Positions 24,296-32,740 of a stretch of DNA of 64,000 nucleotides are shown here, piece after piece. Position numbers and translations under genes: made by a program. Position 1 is the stretch's first letter. Every line of letters starts with the position of its first letter. The notes under the pieces were generated by a model. It was not told the origin of the DNA, did not search any database, and was given only the letters and a program-made list of their open reading frames with translations. Origin of the DNA: Herbiconiux moechotypicola (GTDB lineage: Bacteria > Actinomycetota > Actinomycetes > Actinomycetales > Microbacteriaceae); contig NZ_JANLCN010000010.1 of NCBI RefSeq assembly GCF_024979255.1, positions 62,001-126,000 of the forward strand, in the 5' to 3' direction.

Positions 24296-25870
24296 TCAGC
24301 GGAACGCCAGCGCCTCCGGCCCCCACGCCTCGCGGATCTCGGCGTCCGGGTCGTCGACCACCTCGTCCTCCCGCCCGATGAGGAGGGTCGCCCTGGTCTC
24401 CGCGTCGTAGCGCGGCCAGTGCACCGGCGCACCCTCAGCATCCGGGGCCCCGCCGTGCGCGAAGGCGAGCCAGCGCGCCTGCATGCGCGCCGACACGGCG
24501 AGCGCCTCCGGCCGGCCGCCGAGCGCGAACACGATGTCCTTGCCGCGGGGCGCGAACGAGCCGAACACGTAAGCGAGCTCGGCCGCGTGCGTGGCGCCGA
24601 TGCCGGTGACGCGCAGGAGAGGCGTGGCGTGGTCGAAGCGGTACATCCAGGTGGGTGCGATCGCGGAGTGGGCCTCGGCGAGCCACACCGACGGCATCCT
24701 GAAGCCCGCGTCGCGGGAGACCTCGGCGGGCGTGCGGCGCCGAGGGTAGGCGGGGTAGGCCTCGGTGATGCGGCGCCCGGCCCCCTCGAAGGCCGGGTTG
24801 TCGTTCGCGATCTCGGCGAACATCTGCTCGACCGAGGCCGGGGTGATGGGCAGCAGCGGCGAGCGCATGAGCTTGAAGAACGACGACTCGTCGTGGTTGG
24901 TGCCGATGACGAGCGGGATGCGCGCCGCCTCGCCGCGCTGGAAGACGGTGAGCGGGAACTCGGGCAGCACGTCGTCGCCCTGCACGGGCGCGAGCGCCAG
25001 GGTGCCCGGCACCGTGGCGGAGACCTCGTGGATGAGCTCCGCCCCCGCGTCGACGAGGTCGAAGGGGTCGAGGTCGCGCAATCGGTGGGCGTGCGCCGGG
25101 TCGATGCCGACGATCGAGAGGAATCGGCGGGCGACGCCCTCGGCCCGCTCCCGGCCGTAGACCGAGGTGACCGGGGGGCTCTGGGCGATGGCGCGGTGGA
25201 ACAACCCCCGGGCCTGCGGTGAGGCCATGAGGGCGATCACGCAGGCGCCGCCCGCCGATTCGCCGAAGAGCGTCACGTCGTGCGGGTCGCCGCCGAACTC
25301 GCCGATGGTGTCGCGCACCCACTCCAGGGCGAAGATCTGGTCGCGCAGCCCGACGTTCGTGTCGAAGCCGTGGCCGAGACCCGAGCCGCCGGCCACCGGC
25401 GAGAACGCCGAGAAGTCGAGGAAGCCGAGCACCCCGAGCCGGTAGTTGATGCTCACCAGCACCACGTCGCCGTTCTCGGCAAGGTGCCGGCCGTCGTAGT
25501 AGCGCTGGCCCGTCGAGCCCTGGAAGTAGCCGCCGCCGTGGATCCACACCATGACGGGCAGAGGATGCTCGCGGTCGGCGACGTCGGCGGGTGCCCAGAT
25601 GTTGAGGGTGAGGCAGTCCTCGGCGATGCCGATCGCGGTGTCGACCTCCATCGAGCGCAGCACCCGCTGCGGCGCCATCGGGCCGAAGCCGCTCGCGTCG
25701 CGGAGCTCGGGCCACGGATCGGGTGCGACGGGCCGGCGGAAGCGCCGCTCACCCACGGGTGGCGCGGCGTAGGGCACGCCCTTCCAGGCGATCGCCCCTC
25801 CCTCGCGCACGCCGCGCAGGGCTCCGGCGGCGGTGCGGCGGATCAGTGATCCCCTGCCCGGCCGCGTCAT
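24296..25870 (-). CDS. Type B carboxylesterase/lipase family protein
   Basis: A 524-residue alpha/beta hydrolase. The nucleophile elbow is FGESAGGACV, the oxyanion hole is MVWIHGGGYFQGS, the acidic residue is in GTNHDESSFF, and the catalytic His is probably in GIGATHAAELAYVFG. EDCLTLNIWAP is the type-B signature 2. No signal peptide is seen, so it is probably cytoplasmic. The long open frame upstream of ATG 25870 is ignored because a TACCAT -10 box ends 6 nt before this codon. Confidence 0.92.
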   Translation of the reverse strand: MTRPGRGSLIRRTAAGALRGVREGGAIAWKGVPYAAPPVGERRFRRPVAPDPWPELRDASGFGPMAPQRVLRSMEVDTAIGIAEDCLTLNIWAPADVADREHPLPVMVWIHGGGYFQGSTGQRYYDGRHLAENGDVVLVSINYRLGVLGFLDFSAFSPVAGGSGLGHGFDTNVGLRDQIFALEWVRDTIGEFGGDPHDVTLFGESAGGACVIALMASPQARGLFHRAIAQSPPVTSVYGRERAEGVARRFLSIVGIDPAHAHRLRDLDPFDLVDAGAELIHEVSATVPGTLALAPVQGDDVLPEFPLTVFQRGEAARIPLVIGTNHDESSFFKLMRSPLLPITPASVEQMFAEIANDNPAFEGAGRRITEAYPAYPRRRTPAEVSRDAGFRMPSVWLAEAHSAIAPTWMYRFDHATPLLRVTGIGATHAAELAYVFGSFAPRGKDIVFALGGRPEALAVSARMQARWLAFAHGGAPDAEGAPVHWPRYDAETRATLLIGREDEVVDDPDAEIREAWGPEALAFR

Positions 25871-25876
25871 GTCTGC

Positions 25877-25882
25877 ATGGTA
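25877..25882 (-). promoter_or_regulatory. -10 box of the carboxylesterase gene (leaderless)
   Basis: Minus-strand TACCAT, 6 nt, then ATG 25870. Confidence 0.5.
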
Positions 25883-25964
25883 TCGACACCACCTGGCACC
25901 TCTCCCCGAATTGCGCGTAGCGTGGAAGGTGCCGCATCGAGCGACGACACGAGAGGGGTAGCGC

Positions 25965-26174
25965 ATGTCCGACCTGAGCGACCGCATCCAGGAGCCCGAC
26001 GAGGCGGAGGAGTTCTCGCTCTCCGACACCGAGCTCGAAGACGTCGACCTCGACGACACGGATGACGTGGACGACGACCCCGACGCCACCGACGAGACTG
26101 ACGTGGACGCGATCTTCGACGACGACGAAGAGGTCATCCACGACAACCTCGGCTACGAAGACCTCACCGACTAG
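25965..26174 (+). CDS. Small highly acidic protein (69 aa)
   Basis: Starts MSDLSDRIQEPDEAEEFSLS and is dominated by Asp, Glu and Thr throughout, ending DNLGYEDLTD. It has no hydrophobic segment and is probably largely disordered. GAGAGGGG upstream is a fair ribosome binding site. A second acidic protein beginning MSDLSD is encoded at 59.7 kb. The function is unknown; an Asp-rich composition could suit metal binding or interaction with basic partners. Confidence 0.65.
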   Translation: MSDLSDRIQEPDEAEEFSLSDTELEDVDLDDTDDVDDDPDATDETDVDAIFDDDEEVIHDNLGYEDLTD

Positions 26175-26225
26175 GCGTGTGGTCTAGGCTTGGTGGAAGT
26201 TTTCCCGCGGATCGGGGGACGATCC

Positions 26226-26299
26226 ATGTTCAGCATTCGAAGGAGCGGCAGCATTTGAACTTCCGCAGTGAAGAAGAAGAAGAAGAAGAAGAGTTCTAG
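26226..26299 (+). other. Two overlapping micro-ORFs ending in a poly-Glu (GAA) tract
   Basis: ATG 26226 opens a 10-codon frame (MFSIRRSGSI), preceded by GGGGA. Its stop TGA overlaps a TTG (26255) that opens a 14-codon frame, MNFRSEEEEEEEEF, ending at TAG 26299. AAGGAG sits 9 nt before that TTG. Seven GAA repeats run from 26270 to 26290. The second stop shares bases with the stop of the convergent gene. Translation is possible but unproven; it may simply be a microsatellite. Confidence 0.3.
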
Positions 26300-27705
26300 T
26301 CCCTTCCGAACGTTTCGGGGTAAGCGTTGCGCACATATCTCACGAGAGTGTCTTTGTGCGGGTCACCCGGGCGTGACCAGTGGGTGTTGAGAACTTCAAG
26401 ATCGAGCTGACCTGCGTCGGCCCAGACCTTGAGTGAGCGTGCCGCGAATTCGAAGGACTGCTCGAAGCGAGCCGACCTCCGAGCAGTTTCGTCCGCTGGC
26501 TTGTGCCGGAGAGCCCCGTCATGCACGACGAGTAGCTCGCGTGCGCCCGACTTGATCTTCGCTTCCAATGATTCGCGCAACAGCCACAGCCGCTCACTCA
26601 TCGCGAGGATCACCTCGTCGTTCGGTTGGTGCCCACGTTTTTTCAGCGCAACCTGGCGCCGAGCGATCTCTGCCTCGAGTGCCCACTCGTCGCTCTGAAT
26701 GTAGACATGATGAATGTGCGAAGCAGGATTGCCCAGGAGGAGGGCGGCGGCTTGCGACCCGGTCGACCAATGACTCCACACTCGCTTGTGACGCGGTCGC
26801 TCAAGGAGATGCCGCTGGAACTGGTCCATCTCTGCCCCGTCAAGATCAAGATTTCGTACGCCATAGACCGTGCGCACCAGATCACGAGTCGACGTCAGAC
26901 CGTACCCGAGGAGCTTGGCGAGGTGCGCCGCGACATCCCCTGCCCACGACGATACCGTGAGCGCCGTCACGGCAACGTGAGGTAAGTGTGGATGGGAGAT
27001 TTCTATCGAGGACGGGTGCTCCCGACCCACATGTCGGACGGACCAATGCGAGGTGAGGTCTTTCTCACCATCGGCCGCAGGCCATCGTGGCTCCGTGGCG
27101 CCGGTGTGAAGGGCTCCGGAGAATTCAAGAGGCTCTCGGAAATGCGCCCACACCTCAGAGTCATCAGCAGGGAGGTCATCGGTTCGGCGGAAGTCGAGCC
27201 GGTCCGCAACGTGCAGCGCGTACAGCTGCGAGCCAGCCTCGCTCCTCACGGTGAACGCGTCGACCGCGGGCCAGACAGCTACTGCCCATTCGCTCGAGTT
27301 GAGCGCGGCATCGACGACTCTGCCTACTCCCGTCGATGCGTGCAGCGCAGATATGTCCTCTGAGAGCTGGAGAACTCGTGCTCTGAGCGTGGAAACTCGT
27401 TGCGGAAGATACAACGGGTCCACCTGCCCCGAATCTGGGTCACCGCTCATCGCGAGCGCCTGCGCAATCAACGGCAGCAGACTCAACTGCGGGTGAGTCG
27501 GCTTGTCCGTTCTTCTCCATTGGCGGACGGTTGCCGCAGAAACAAAGGTGGGCAGCAGATTTGCGAGCTCGGAAGCAGACATCTTTCTGACATCCATGAA
27601 CGTCACCAGTTCATGCCGAAAGATCCGCCAGCTGTCAGCTTGGCGCACAGGTGTGGAGAACTCATCGAGGGTGTGGGAATTCCCACGCTCATCTTCGTTG
27701 ACCAT
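26296..27705 (-). CDS. Uncharacterised protein with N-terminal HTH-like segment
   Basis: I do not recognise this 469-residue protein. Residues about 30-75 (FMDVRKMSASELANLLP, then AATVRQWRRTDKPTHPQ) look like a XRE- or Mor-type HTH, suggesting DNA binding. The middle has no clear motif. The C-terminal third is helical with charged stretches and ends in LEVLNTHWSRPGDPHKD. Codon use is less GC-rich than in flanking genes, and the gene is divergent from the SH3-like secreted protein gene, suggesting an acquired two-gene islet. ATG 27705 follows a TAGCTT box by 6 nt. Confidence 0.7.
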   Translation of the reverse strand: MVNEDERGNSHTLDEFSTPVRQADSWRIFRHELVTFMDVRKMSASELANLLPTFVSAATVRQWRRTDKPTHPQLSLLPLIAQALAMSGDPDSGQVDPLYLPQRVSTLRARVLQLSEDISALHASTGVGRVVDAALNSSEWAVAVWPAVDAFTVRSEAGSQLYALHVADRLDFRRTDDLPADDSEVWAHFREPLEFSGALHTGATEPRWPAADGEKDLTSHWSVRHVGREHPSSIEISHPHLPHVAVTALTVSSWAGDVAAHLAKLLGYGLTSTRDLVRTVYGVRNLDLDGAEMDQFQRHLLERPRHKRVWSHWSTGSQAAALLLGNPASHIHHVYIQSDEWALEAEIARRQVALKKRGHQPNDEVILAMSERLWLLRESLEAKIKSGARELLVVHDGALRHKPADETARRSARFEQSFEFAARSLKVWADAGQLDLEVLNTHWSRPGDPHKDTLVRYVRNAYPETFGRD

Positions 27706-27711
27706 GGAAAA

Positions 27712-27717
27712 AAGCTA
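27712..27717 (-). promoter_or_regulatory. -10 box of the HTH-like gene (leaderless)
   Basis: Minus-strand TAGCTT, then 6 nt, then ATG 27705. No Shine-Dalgarno sequence is present. Confidence 0.5.
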
Positions 27718-27825
27718 CAGCTAGCATCCCAATTGAGACAACGCCTCCTCCCATCACCCCAACAACGCGACCGCGTTGCTGTCGCCACATCACACGCCGA
27801 TCCGCAGTCAACAAAGGGAGCACCC

Positions 27826-28584
27826 ATGAAGTTCCGAGCCCATCCCTTCGCCATCACGTTGGGAATCGCTGCCGCCACAGTCGCCCTGGTGACCGGCGGT
27901 CACTCCACCGCAGCATTCGCGGATGCCCAGTTCAAGGTCGCGTGGACTCACGTGGGAATCTACCCCCGTTCCGGGCCTTCAATGGAGTCAACCAAGGTGG
28001 GCGCTGCACTGCCCGACGGCACGACCGTCACAGTCGTGTGCGAGCAGGAAGGACAGTCCGTCACCAGCGATGTCACCACGTCGAGCATCTGGGAACTGAC
28101 CTCGAATGGCACCTGGCTCCCCAACGCCTTCGTCGAGACACACTCGAATGGCTGGACACCCGGAGTTCCTCGCTGCGACCAGCCCGAGACTTCACCCCAG
28201 ACACCGACTGAGACGCCATTCCCGGTTTCAGGCATTCCGATCAAGAACAACGGGAGTGTCTACGCCCAACTGTACAGTCACTACTACGACAGGAGCGGCA
28301 CGAACGCCGTCATCGAGTGGTCGTTCTTCCAGCAGAATGCGCGACTGATGGACGTCGCTCGCTCTCTCAAGGTAAACGAGTACACCGAGTTCCCCAGCAA
28401 CCCTACGGACGATGGCACCGACTACTTCCTGGCTATGGGCACTCATACAATCTGGAGGACTTCGCAGAACTGCTTCAGGGTAAAGGACACGTACGACTTC
28501 GCGTTCCCCTACGTCACGCAGGTGTACGACGCATGGAGAGGCAACGCGAAGGTATTCACGGTGTATTCCTCTGGCTGCATCTGA
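27826..28584 (+). CDS. Secreted protein with bacterial SH3-like domain and unknown C-terminal domain
   Basis: A 252-residue exported protein with a signal peptide at about residues 1-33 (ITLGIAAATVALVTGGHSTAAFA). An SH3b-like domain follows (about 36-125: VGIYPRSGPSMES, TVTVVCEQEGQSV, IWELTSNGTWLPNAFV), then a Pro/Thr linker, then a domain of about 115 residues (VYAQLYSHYYDRSGTNAVIEWSFF ... NCFRVKDTYDFAFP ... SSGC) that I do not recognise. SH3b domains usually bind peptidoglycan. AAAGGGAG precedes ATG. Base composition is less GC-rich than the surroundings, so it may be horizontally acquired. Confidence 0.75.
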   Translation: MKFRAHPFAITLGIAAATVALVTGGHSTAAFADAQFKVAWTHVGIYPRSGPSMESTKVGAALPDGTTVTVVCEQEGQSVTSDVTTSSIWELTSNGTWLPNAFVETHSNGWTPGVPRCDQPETSPQTPTETPFPVSGIPIKNNGSVYAQLYSHYYDRSGTNAVIEWSFFQQNARLMDVARSLKVNEYTEFPSNPTDDGTDYFLAMGTHTIWRTSQNCFRVKDTYDFAFPYVTQVYDAWRGNAKVFTVYSSGCI

Positions 28585-28615
28585 ACCCCTGCTTCATCAG
28601 TCCGCCACGAGGCAA

Positions 28616-28643
28616 GGGCCGCGCGCATCATCCCGCGCGGCCC
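28616..28643. terminator. Hairpin terminator between convergent genes
   Basis: GGGCCGCGCG and CGCGCGGCCC form a perfect 10-bp stem around an 8-nt loop, between the SH3-like gene and the convergent MFS gene. There is no long T-tract on either strand. Confidence 0.55.
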
Positions 28644-28692
28644 TCGCAACCGCCAAGGCCGGTGCCACCCATCCGGTCAGCAGATACACACC

Positions 28693-30000
28693 TCAAGCAC
28701 CCGCCTGGTCAGTACCAGCCTTGGGCTCTGCATCCGCAGCTTCTGCGGCCTTCTGCGTGGCCTGCGCCGCCGCGACCGCGGCCCGGCCCGACGGCAGCAG
28801 GAGCGCCACCACGATCACGATCACCGTGGCGACACCACCGGCGATGAGCAGCGCCTGCACGCTGATGACGTCGGCCAGCGGGCCGAACACCGACATGCCG
28901 ATGGGGGTGGCGAGCGCCATCACGATGCCCACGTAGCTGAACACCCGGCCGTGCTTGTCGGGGTCGACGGTCTCCTGCACCAGGGTCATGAACGGGGCGG
29001 AGAACAGCGGCACCCCGAGACCGAACAGGAACATGAAGGCGTAGAACACCCAGAGGTTCGGGCTCAGGCCGAGCGCGATGGTGAACACGGCGAAGGCGAA
29101 GCTCGACACGATGATGAGGCCGATGCGGCTCACCTTCGCCAGCACGGTCGAGACCAGCACACCACCGAGCAACATGCCGATGCTGAAGGCGATCTCGAGC
29201 ACCGTGACCATCCACACCTCGGTGCCGAAGGTGCGGGCGATGAGGAGCGGGGTGACGAACGACGGTGCCACGGTGAGCAGGAAGATGATGGCGAACACCA
29301 CCAGCAGCCAGCGCACGATGCGGTGGTGCCAGATGTAGTGCATGCCCTCCACGAGGTCTTCGCGGTAGGTCGACGCCTTCTCGGCCACCCGGTCGAGCGT
29401 GGGCACCACCACCATCGCGAGCAGCAGGATGCCGATGACAGCCGTGACCACGTCGATGAAGAACGCCGGCACGATGCCGAAGATGCCGAACACGGCACCG
29501 GCCGCGGCGGGGGCGAGCAGGGCCATGGCCGACTGGATGGTCTGGAAGAAGCCGTTCACACGCATGAGCTGGTCGGGCGGGGCGATCTGCGGGATCATCG
29601 CCTGCACGGCGGGCGTCTGCACCCCGGCGCCGACGGAGCGCACGGCGACGGCGAGCAGGATGATCCACAGATCGGTGATGCCGTTCAGCATGAGCAGGGC
29701 GAGCACGAGCGTGACGGCGGCGATGGTGCCGTCGGCGAGCATGACGAGCACCTTGCGGTTCATGCGGTCGGCGAGCACGCCACCGAAGATCGACACCACG
29801 CCCTGAGGCAGGAAGGCCGCGACGGCGTAGAGGGCGACCGCGAGGCCAGACTGGGTCTCGAAGGTCACCCACCACATCACCACGTACTGCACGATCATCG
29901 ACCCGAACAGCGAGACCGTCTGGCCGCTGAGGAACAGGGTGACATTGCGCTTCCAGTGCGCGGGGATCTCCGGGGTGGCGGGTGCCGTCTCATCCGTCAT
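28693..30000 (-). CDS. MFS transporter, DHA3/TetV-like (12 TM)
   Basis: A 435-residue permease with about 12 spans. It starts with an N-terminal WKRNVTLFLSGQTVSLFGSMI-like segment, and motif A is FGGVLADRMNRKV. This group is usually linked to macrolide or tetracycline efflux, but it also includes sugar-related exporters. The open frame extends upstream to 30231, but ATG 30000 fits the family N-terminus. It is divergent from the metallo-hydrolase gene, and both start around the GAAATTTC element at 30.05 kb, so it may belong to the catabolic regulon. Confidence 0.85.
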   Translation of the reverse strand: MTDETAPATPEIPAHWKRNVTLFLSGQTVSLFGSMIVQYVVMWWVTFETQSGLAVALYAVAAFLPQGVVSIFGGVLADRMNRKVLVMLADGTIAAVTLVLALLMLNGITDLWIILLAVAVRSVGAGVQTPAVQAMIPQIAPPDQLMRVNGFFQTIQSAMALLAPAAAGAVFGIFGIVPAFFIDVVTAVIGILLLAMVVVPTLDRVAEKASTYREDLVEGMHYIWHHRIVRWLLVVFAIIFLLTVAPSFVTPLLIARTFGTEVWMVTVLEIAFSIGMLLGGVLVSTVLAKVSRIGLIIVSSFAFAVFTIALGLSPNLWVFYAFMFLFGLGVPLFSAPFMTLVQETVDPDKHGRVFSYVGIVMALATPIGMSVFGPLADVISVQALLIAGGVATVIVIVVALLLPSGRAAVAAAQATQKAAEAADAEPKAGTDQAGA

Positions 30001-30042
30001 GTGAACAGCGTATACATGACCACCGACATCGAGCCCTCCGGG

Positions 30043-30075
30043 TTTCTTGCAAGAAATTTCGATACTGGCTAGTCT
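30043..30075 (+). promoter_or_regulatory. Promoter with putative RpiR operator, site A
   Basis: TTGCAA (30047-30052), a 17-nt spacer and TAGTCT (30070-30075) form a promoter for the metallo-hydrolase operon. GAAATTTC (30053-30060) lies directly after the -35 box. A 14-bp perfect palindrome, TTTCTTGCAAGAAA (30043-30056), overlaps it, and a half copy (AAATTCTTGCGAAG) follows at 30081. The same octamer recurs at sites B and D. Confidence 0.5.
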
Positions 30076-30103
30076 GAGAGAAATTCTTGCGAAGGAGCCG
30101 CCG

Positions 30104-30976
30104 ATGTCCCCCGCCGAAACCGTGATCGACCCCGCGTTCCCCGCCCCGGAGGGGTGGGAGGACGAGGTCGTCGCCTGGTGGCTCGGCCAGGCCGGCTTCG
30201 CGCTCCGCCACCGCGACGAGCTCGTGTTCATCGACCCCTACCTCAGCGACGTGCTCGCCCTGAAGTACCGCGGCCGCGTCTTCCCCCACACTCGCCTCCA
30301 CCCCACGCCCGTCAACCCCTCCGACGTCACCGGGCTGTCCCTGGTGCTCTGCACCCACGGACACACCGACCACATGGACCTCGGCTCCATCCCCTACCTG
30401 CAGACCTCGAGCGACCCGCTCTTCATCGTGCCCCGCTCCGAAGCCGTCAAAGCCGTCTCCCGCGGCATTCCGCCCGCACGGCTGCTCGGGCTCGACGCGG
30501 GCGAGCACGCCGGCATCGGCGCCGTCGCCGTCACCGCGGTGCCCGCCGCCCACGAGCACCTCGAGCTCGACGCCCACGGTCAGAACCTCTTCCTCGGCTA
30601 CGTGATCGAGCTCGGCGGCCTGCGCATCTACCACTCCGGCGACTGCGCACCCTACGAAGGGCAGGAGCAGATCATCCGCGAGCTCGATGTCGACATCGCC
30701 CTGCTGCCGGTGAACGGACGGGATGCGCACCGCGTCGACCACGGCGTGCCCGGCAACTTCTCGGTCGACGAGGCGGTCGCACTGTGCCGCGCCGCGCGCA
30801 TCCCGGCCCTCGTGCCGCACCACTGGGGGCTGTTCGCCTTCAACACCGCCAACCCCGACGAGCTGCGGGCCGCGCTCGAGGAGGTCGACGACGTGGCCTG
30901 GCGGCTGCCCGTGCTGGGCGAGCCGTTCCGTCTGAGTGGCGTCGGCGCGTCTCGCATCGCGGGGGCCCGCGCGTGA
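30104..30976 (+). CDS. MBL-fold metallo-hydrolase, UlaG/lactonase-like
   Basis: A 290-residue metallo-beta-lactamase-fold hydrolase. The metal motif is THGHTDHMD (His85, His87, Asp89, His90). Further ligands are probably in AAHEHLELDAHG and YHSGDCAPYEG, and HHWGLF resembles the C-terminal region of L-ascorbate-6-phosphate lactonase (UlaG). A sugar-lactone or cyclic-ketone ring-opening role would fit the neighbouring dehydrogenases, but the substrate is unknown. GAAGGAG precedes ATG 30104. The stop overlaps the GTG of the AroE-fold gene by 4 nt, so the two are translationally coupled. Confidence 0.85.
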   Translation: MSPAETVIDPAFPAPEGWEDEVVAWWLGQAGFALRHRDELVFIDPYLSDVLALKYRGRVFPHTRLHPTPVNPSDVTGLSLVLCTHGHTDHMDLGSIPYLQTSSDPLFIVPRSEAVKAVSRGIPPARLLGLDAGEHAGIGAVAVTAVPAAHEHLELDAHGQNLFLGYVIELGGLRIYHSGDCAPYEGQEQIIRELDVDIALLPVNGRDAHRVDHGVPGNFSVDEAVALCRAARIPALVPHHWGLFAFNTANPDELRAALEEVDDVAWRLPVLGEPFRLSGVGASRIAGARA

Positions 30977-31893
30977 CGAGCACGTTCTGGTTCTTCGGGG
31001 TCACCACCGGCCAGTCGGCCATGCAGCGCATCTATCCGCTCTGGATGGAGCACCTCGGCATCGACTCCGAGCTGCGCGGGATCGACTTCGCGCTCGACGC
31101 GCCCGCCGAGGGTTACCGGGCGGCCGTGGAGCGCATCCGCGACGACCCCGCCTCGATCGGGGCGCTCATCACCACTCACAAGCTCGCCGTGCTGAACGCC
31201 GCCCGTGACCTCTTCGACGAGCTCGACGACTCGGCACGGCTGCTGCACGAGGTGAGCTGCATCGCGAAGCGGGGCGACCGGATGCTCGGAGCGGCGCTCG
31301 ACGATCGCACGAGCTCCCTCGCCCTGCGTGGTCTCGCGGGCGAGGGGTGGTGGGATGCGGGTGGCGAGCTGCTGCTGCTCGGGGCCGGCGGGGCGTCGGT
31401 CGCGACGGTGCTCGGCGTGCACCGGGCGGCGGAGGCCGGGCTCGACGCGCCCGCGCGCATCCGGGTGACCGCCCGTTCGCCGCACCGACTCTCGGAGCTC
31501 ACCGCGCTCGCGGACTCGGTGGGGTTGCGCATCCCGCTCGACCCCGTGGTGGCCGCCGACGCCGCCGCGACGGATGCGGTGGTCGCGACGCTGCCGCCGC
31601 ACTCGATCGTGGTGAACGCGACCGGTATGGGCAAGGACAGGCCCGGGTCGCCGACCTCGGACGGGGTGCGCTACCCCGATGATTCGATCGCGTGGGACAT
31701 GAACTACCGGGGCGAGCGGCTCTTCCTCGAGCAGGCGCGGGCGCAGGGCGCCTCCGCTCGCACACGGGTGGTCGACGGATGGGACTACTTCGTGCACTCC
31801 TGGACCCACGTGGTGGCCGTGGTGCACCAGGTCGACATCTCCGGGCCGGTGTTCGACGAGATGTCGGCGATCGCCCGCTCCGCGATGGCCTGA
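30973..31893 (+). CDS. Shikimate dehydrogenase (AroE)-fold NAD(P)-dependent dehydrogenase, paralogue A
   Basis: 306 residues. The N-terminal substrate domain keeps an AroE-like catalytic lysine (ITTHKL, Lys70) and Asp (GAALDDRTS, Asp110/111). The Rossmann domain has LLLGAGGASV, and VVNATGMGKDRPGSP corresponds to the NATPxGM region of AroE. The shikimate-binding HSxSP motif is replaced by VTTGQSAM, so the substrate is probably a different cyclic or linear polyol. The only related gene in the window is paralogue B in the operon 13 kb away. Start GTG 30973 overlaps the upstream stop. Confidence 0.85.
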   Translation: MTSTFWFFGVTTGQSAMQRIYPLWMEHLGIDSELRGIDFALDAPAEGYRAAVERIRDDPASIGALITTHKLAVLNAARDLFDELDDSARLLHEVSCIAKRGDRMLGAALDDRTSSLALRGLAGEGWWDAGGELLLLGAGGASVATVLGVHRAAEAGLDAPARIRVTARSPHRLSELTALADSVGLRIPLDPVVAADAAATDAVVATLPPHSIVVNATGMGKDRPGSPTSDGVRYPDDSIAWDMNYRGERLFLEQARAQGASARTRVVDGWDYFVHSWTHVVAVVHQVDISGPVFDEMSAIARSAMA

Positions 31894-31967
31894 GCGGCGG
31901 CGCACGCGCTAGCGTCGTCGTGGGAGACAGGGCCGGAGGGACCGCCCCTCCCACCCGAGGAGCGACG

Positions 31968-32729
31968 ATGCCCACACCCGCAAGCCCCGCCGACCCCCGC
32001 GTCGCGATCGTCACCGGAGCCGCGTCGGGGGTGGGCCTGGCCACGGTGCGAGGATTGCTCGCTGAAAGTGCCCACGTGGTGGCGGTCGACGTCGATCCGT
32101 CCGCGGCGGAGCTCTTCGCCGCCGATCCGGGCGTGCTGACGGTGATCGGCGACGTGGCCGACCCCGCTACCGCCGAACGCGCGGTGACCGCGGCGCTCGA
32201 CGCCTTCGGGCGCGTCGACGTGCTCGTGAACAACGCCGCCCGCTTTCTGCTCAAGCCGCTCGCCGAGACGACCGTGACCGAGTGGGATGCGGTGCTCCGC
32301 ACGAACGTGCGCGGCGTATTCCTGTTCTCGCGGGCGGTGCTGCCCACGATGACGGCGCAGGGCGGAGGCTCGATCGTGAACGTCACCTCCATCTCGGGCC
32401 TCGTGGGGCTCGCGAACCAGGCGGTCTACGGCGCGAGCAAGGGAGCGATCGTCACGCTCACGAAGGCGCTCGCGGTCGAGGTGGCCGCATCGGGCGTGCG
32501 GGTGAACGCGGTCGCGCCGGGCACCGTCGACACCCCGTTCGTGCGGGAGCCGCTCGCCGCCCTGCCCGACCCGGAGGCCACCCTCCGCACGATCGCGGCG
32601 ACGCATCCGCTCGGCCGCATCGCCCGGCCCTCCGAGATCGCCGACGCCGTGCTCTACCTCGCCTCCCCCGCCGCCTCCTTCATCACCGGCACCGTCCTCC
32701 CCGTCGACGGCGGCTACACCGCCCAGTGA
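31968..32729 (+). CDS. SDR family oxidoreductase (classical)
   Basis: 253 residues. Cofactor motif TGAASGVG, NNAA strand, catalytic Ser/Tyr/Lys in NVTSIS...YGASKGA, and the C-terminal FITGTVLPVDGGYTA of the 3-ketoacyl-reductase-like classical group. The cofactor is probably NAD(H), because a VDVD stretch follows the Gly motif. It should oxidise or reduce a hydroxyl of the sugar or polyol handled by this locus. GAGGAG is 7 nt before ATG 31968. It is the third gene of the unit led by the metallo-hydrolase. Confidence 0.9.
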   Translation: MPTPASPADPRVAIVTGAASGVGLATVRGLLAESAHVVAVDVDPSAAELFAADPGVLTVIGDVADPATAERAVTAALDAFGRVDVLVNNAARFLLKPLAETTVTEWDAVLRTNVRGVFLFSRAVLPTMTAQGGGSIVNVTSISGLVGLANQAVYGASKGAIVTLTKALAVEVAASGVRVNAVAPGTVDTPFVREPLAALPDPEATLRTIAATHPLGRIARPSEIADAVLYLASPAASFITGTVLPVDGGYTAQ

Positions 32730-32740
32730 CCCGCCCCCCG

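Noticed and set aside
25871-26146. N-terminal extension of the carboxylesterase to 26146
   Set aside because: It is Ser-rich, antisense to the acidic small protein, and upstream of the -10 box that fits ATG 25870.
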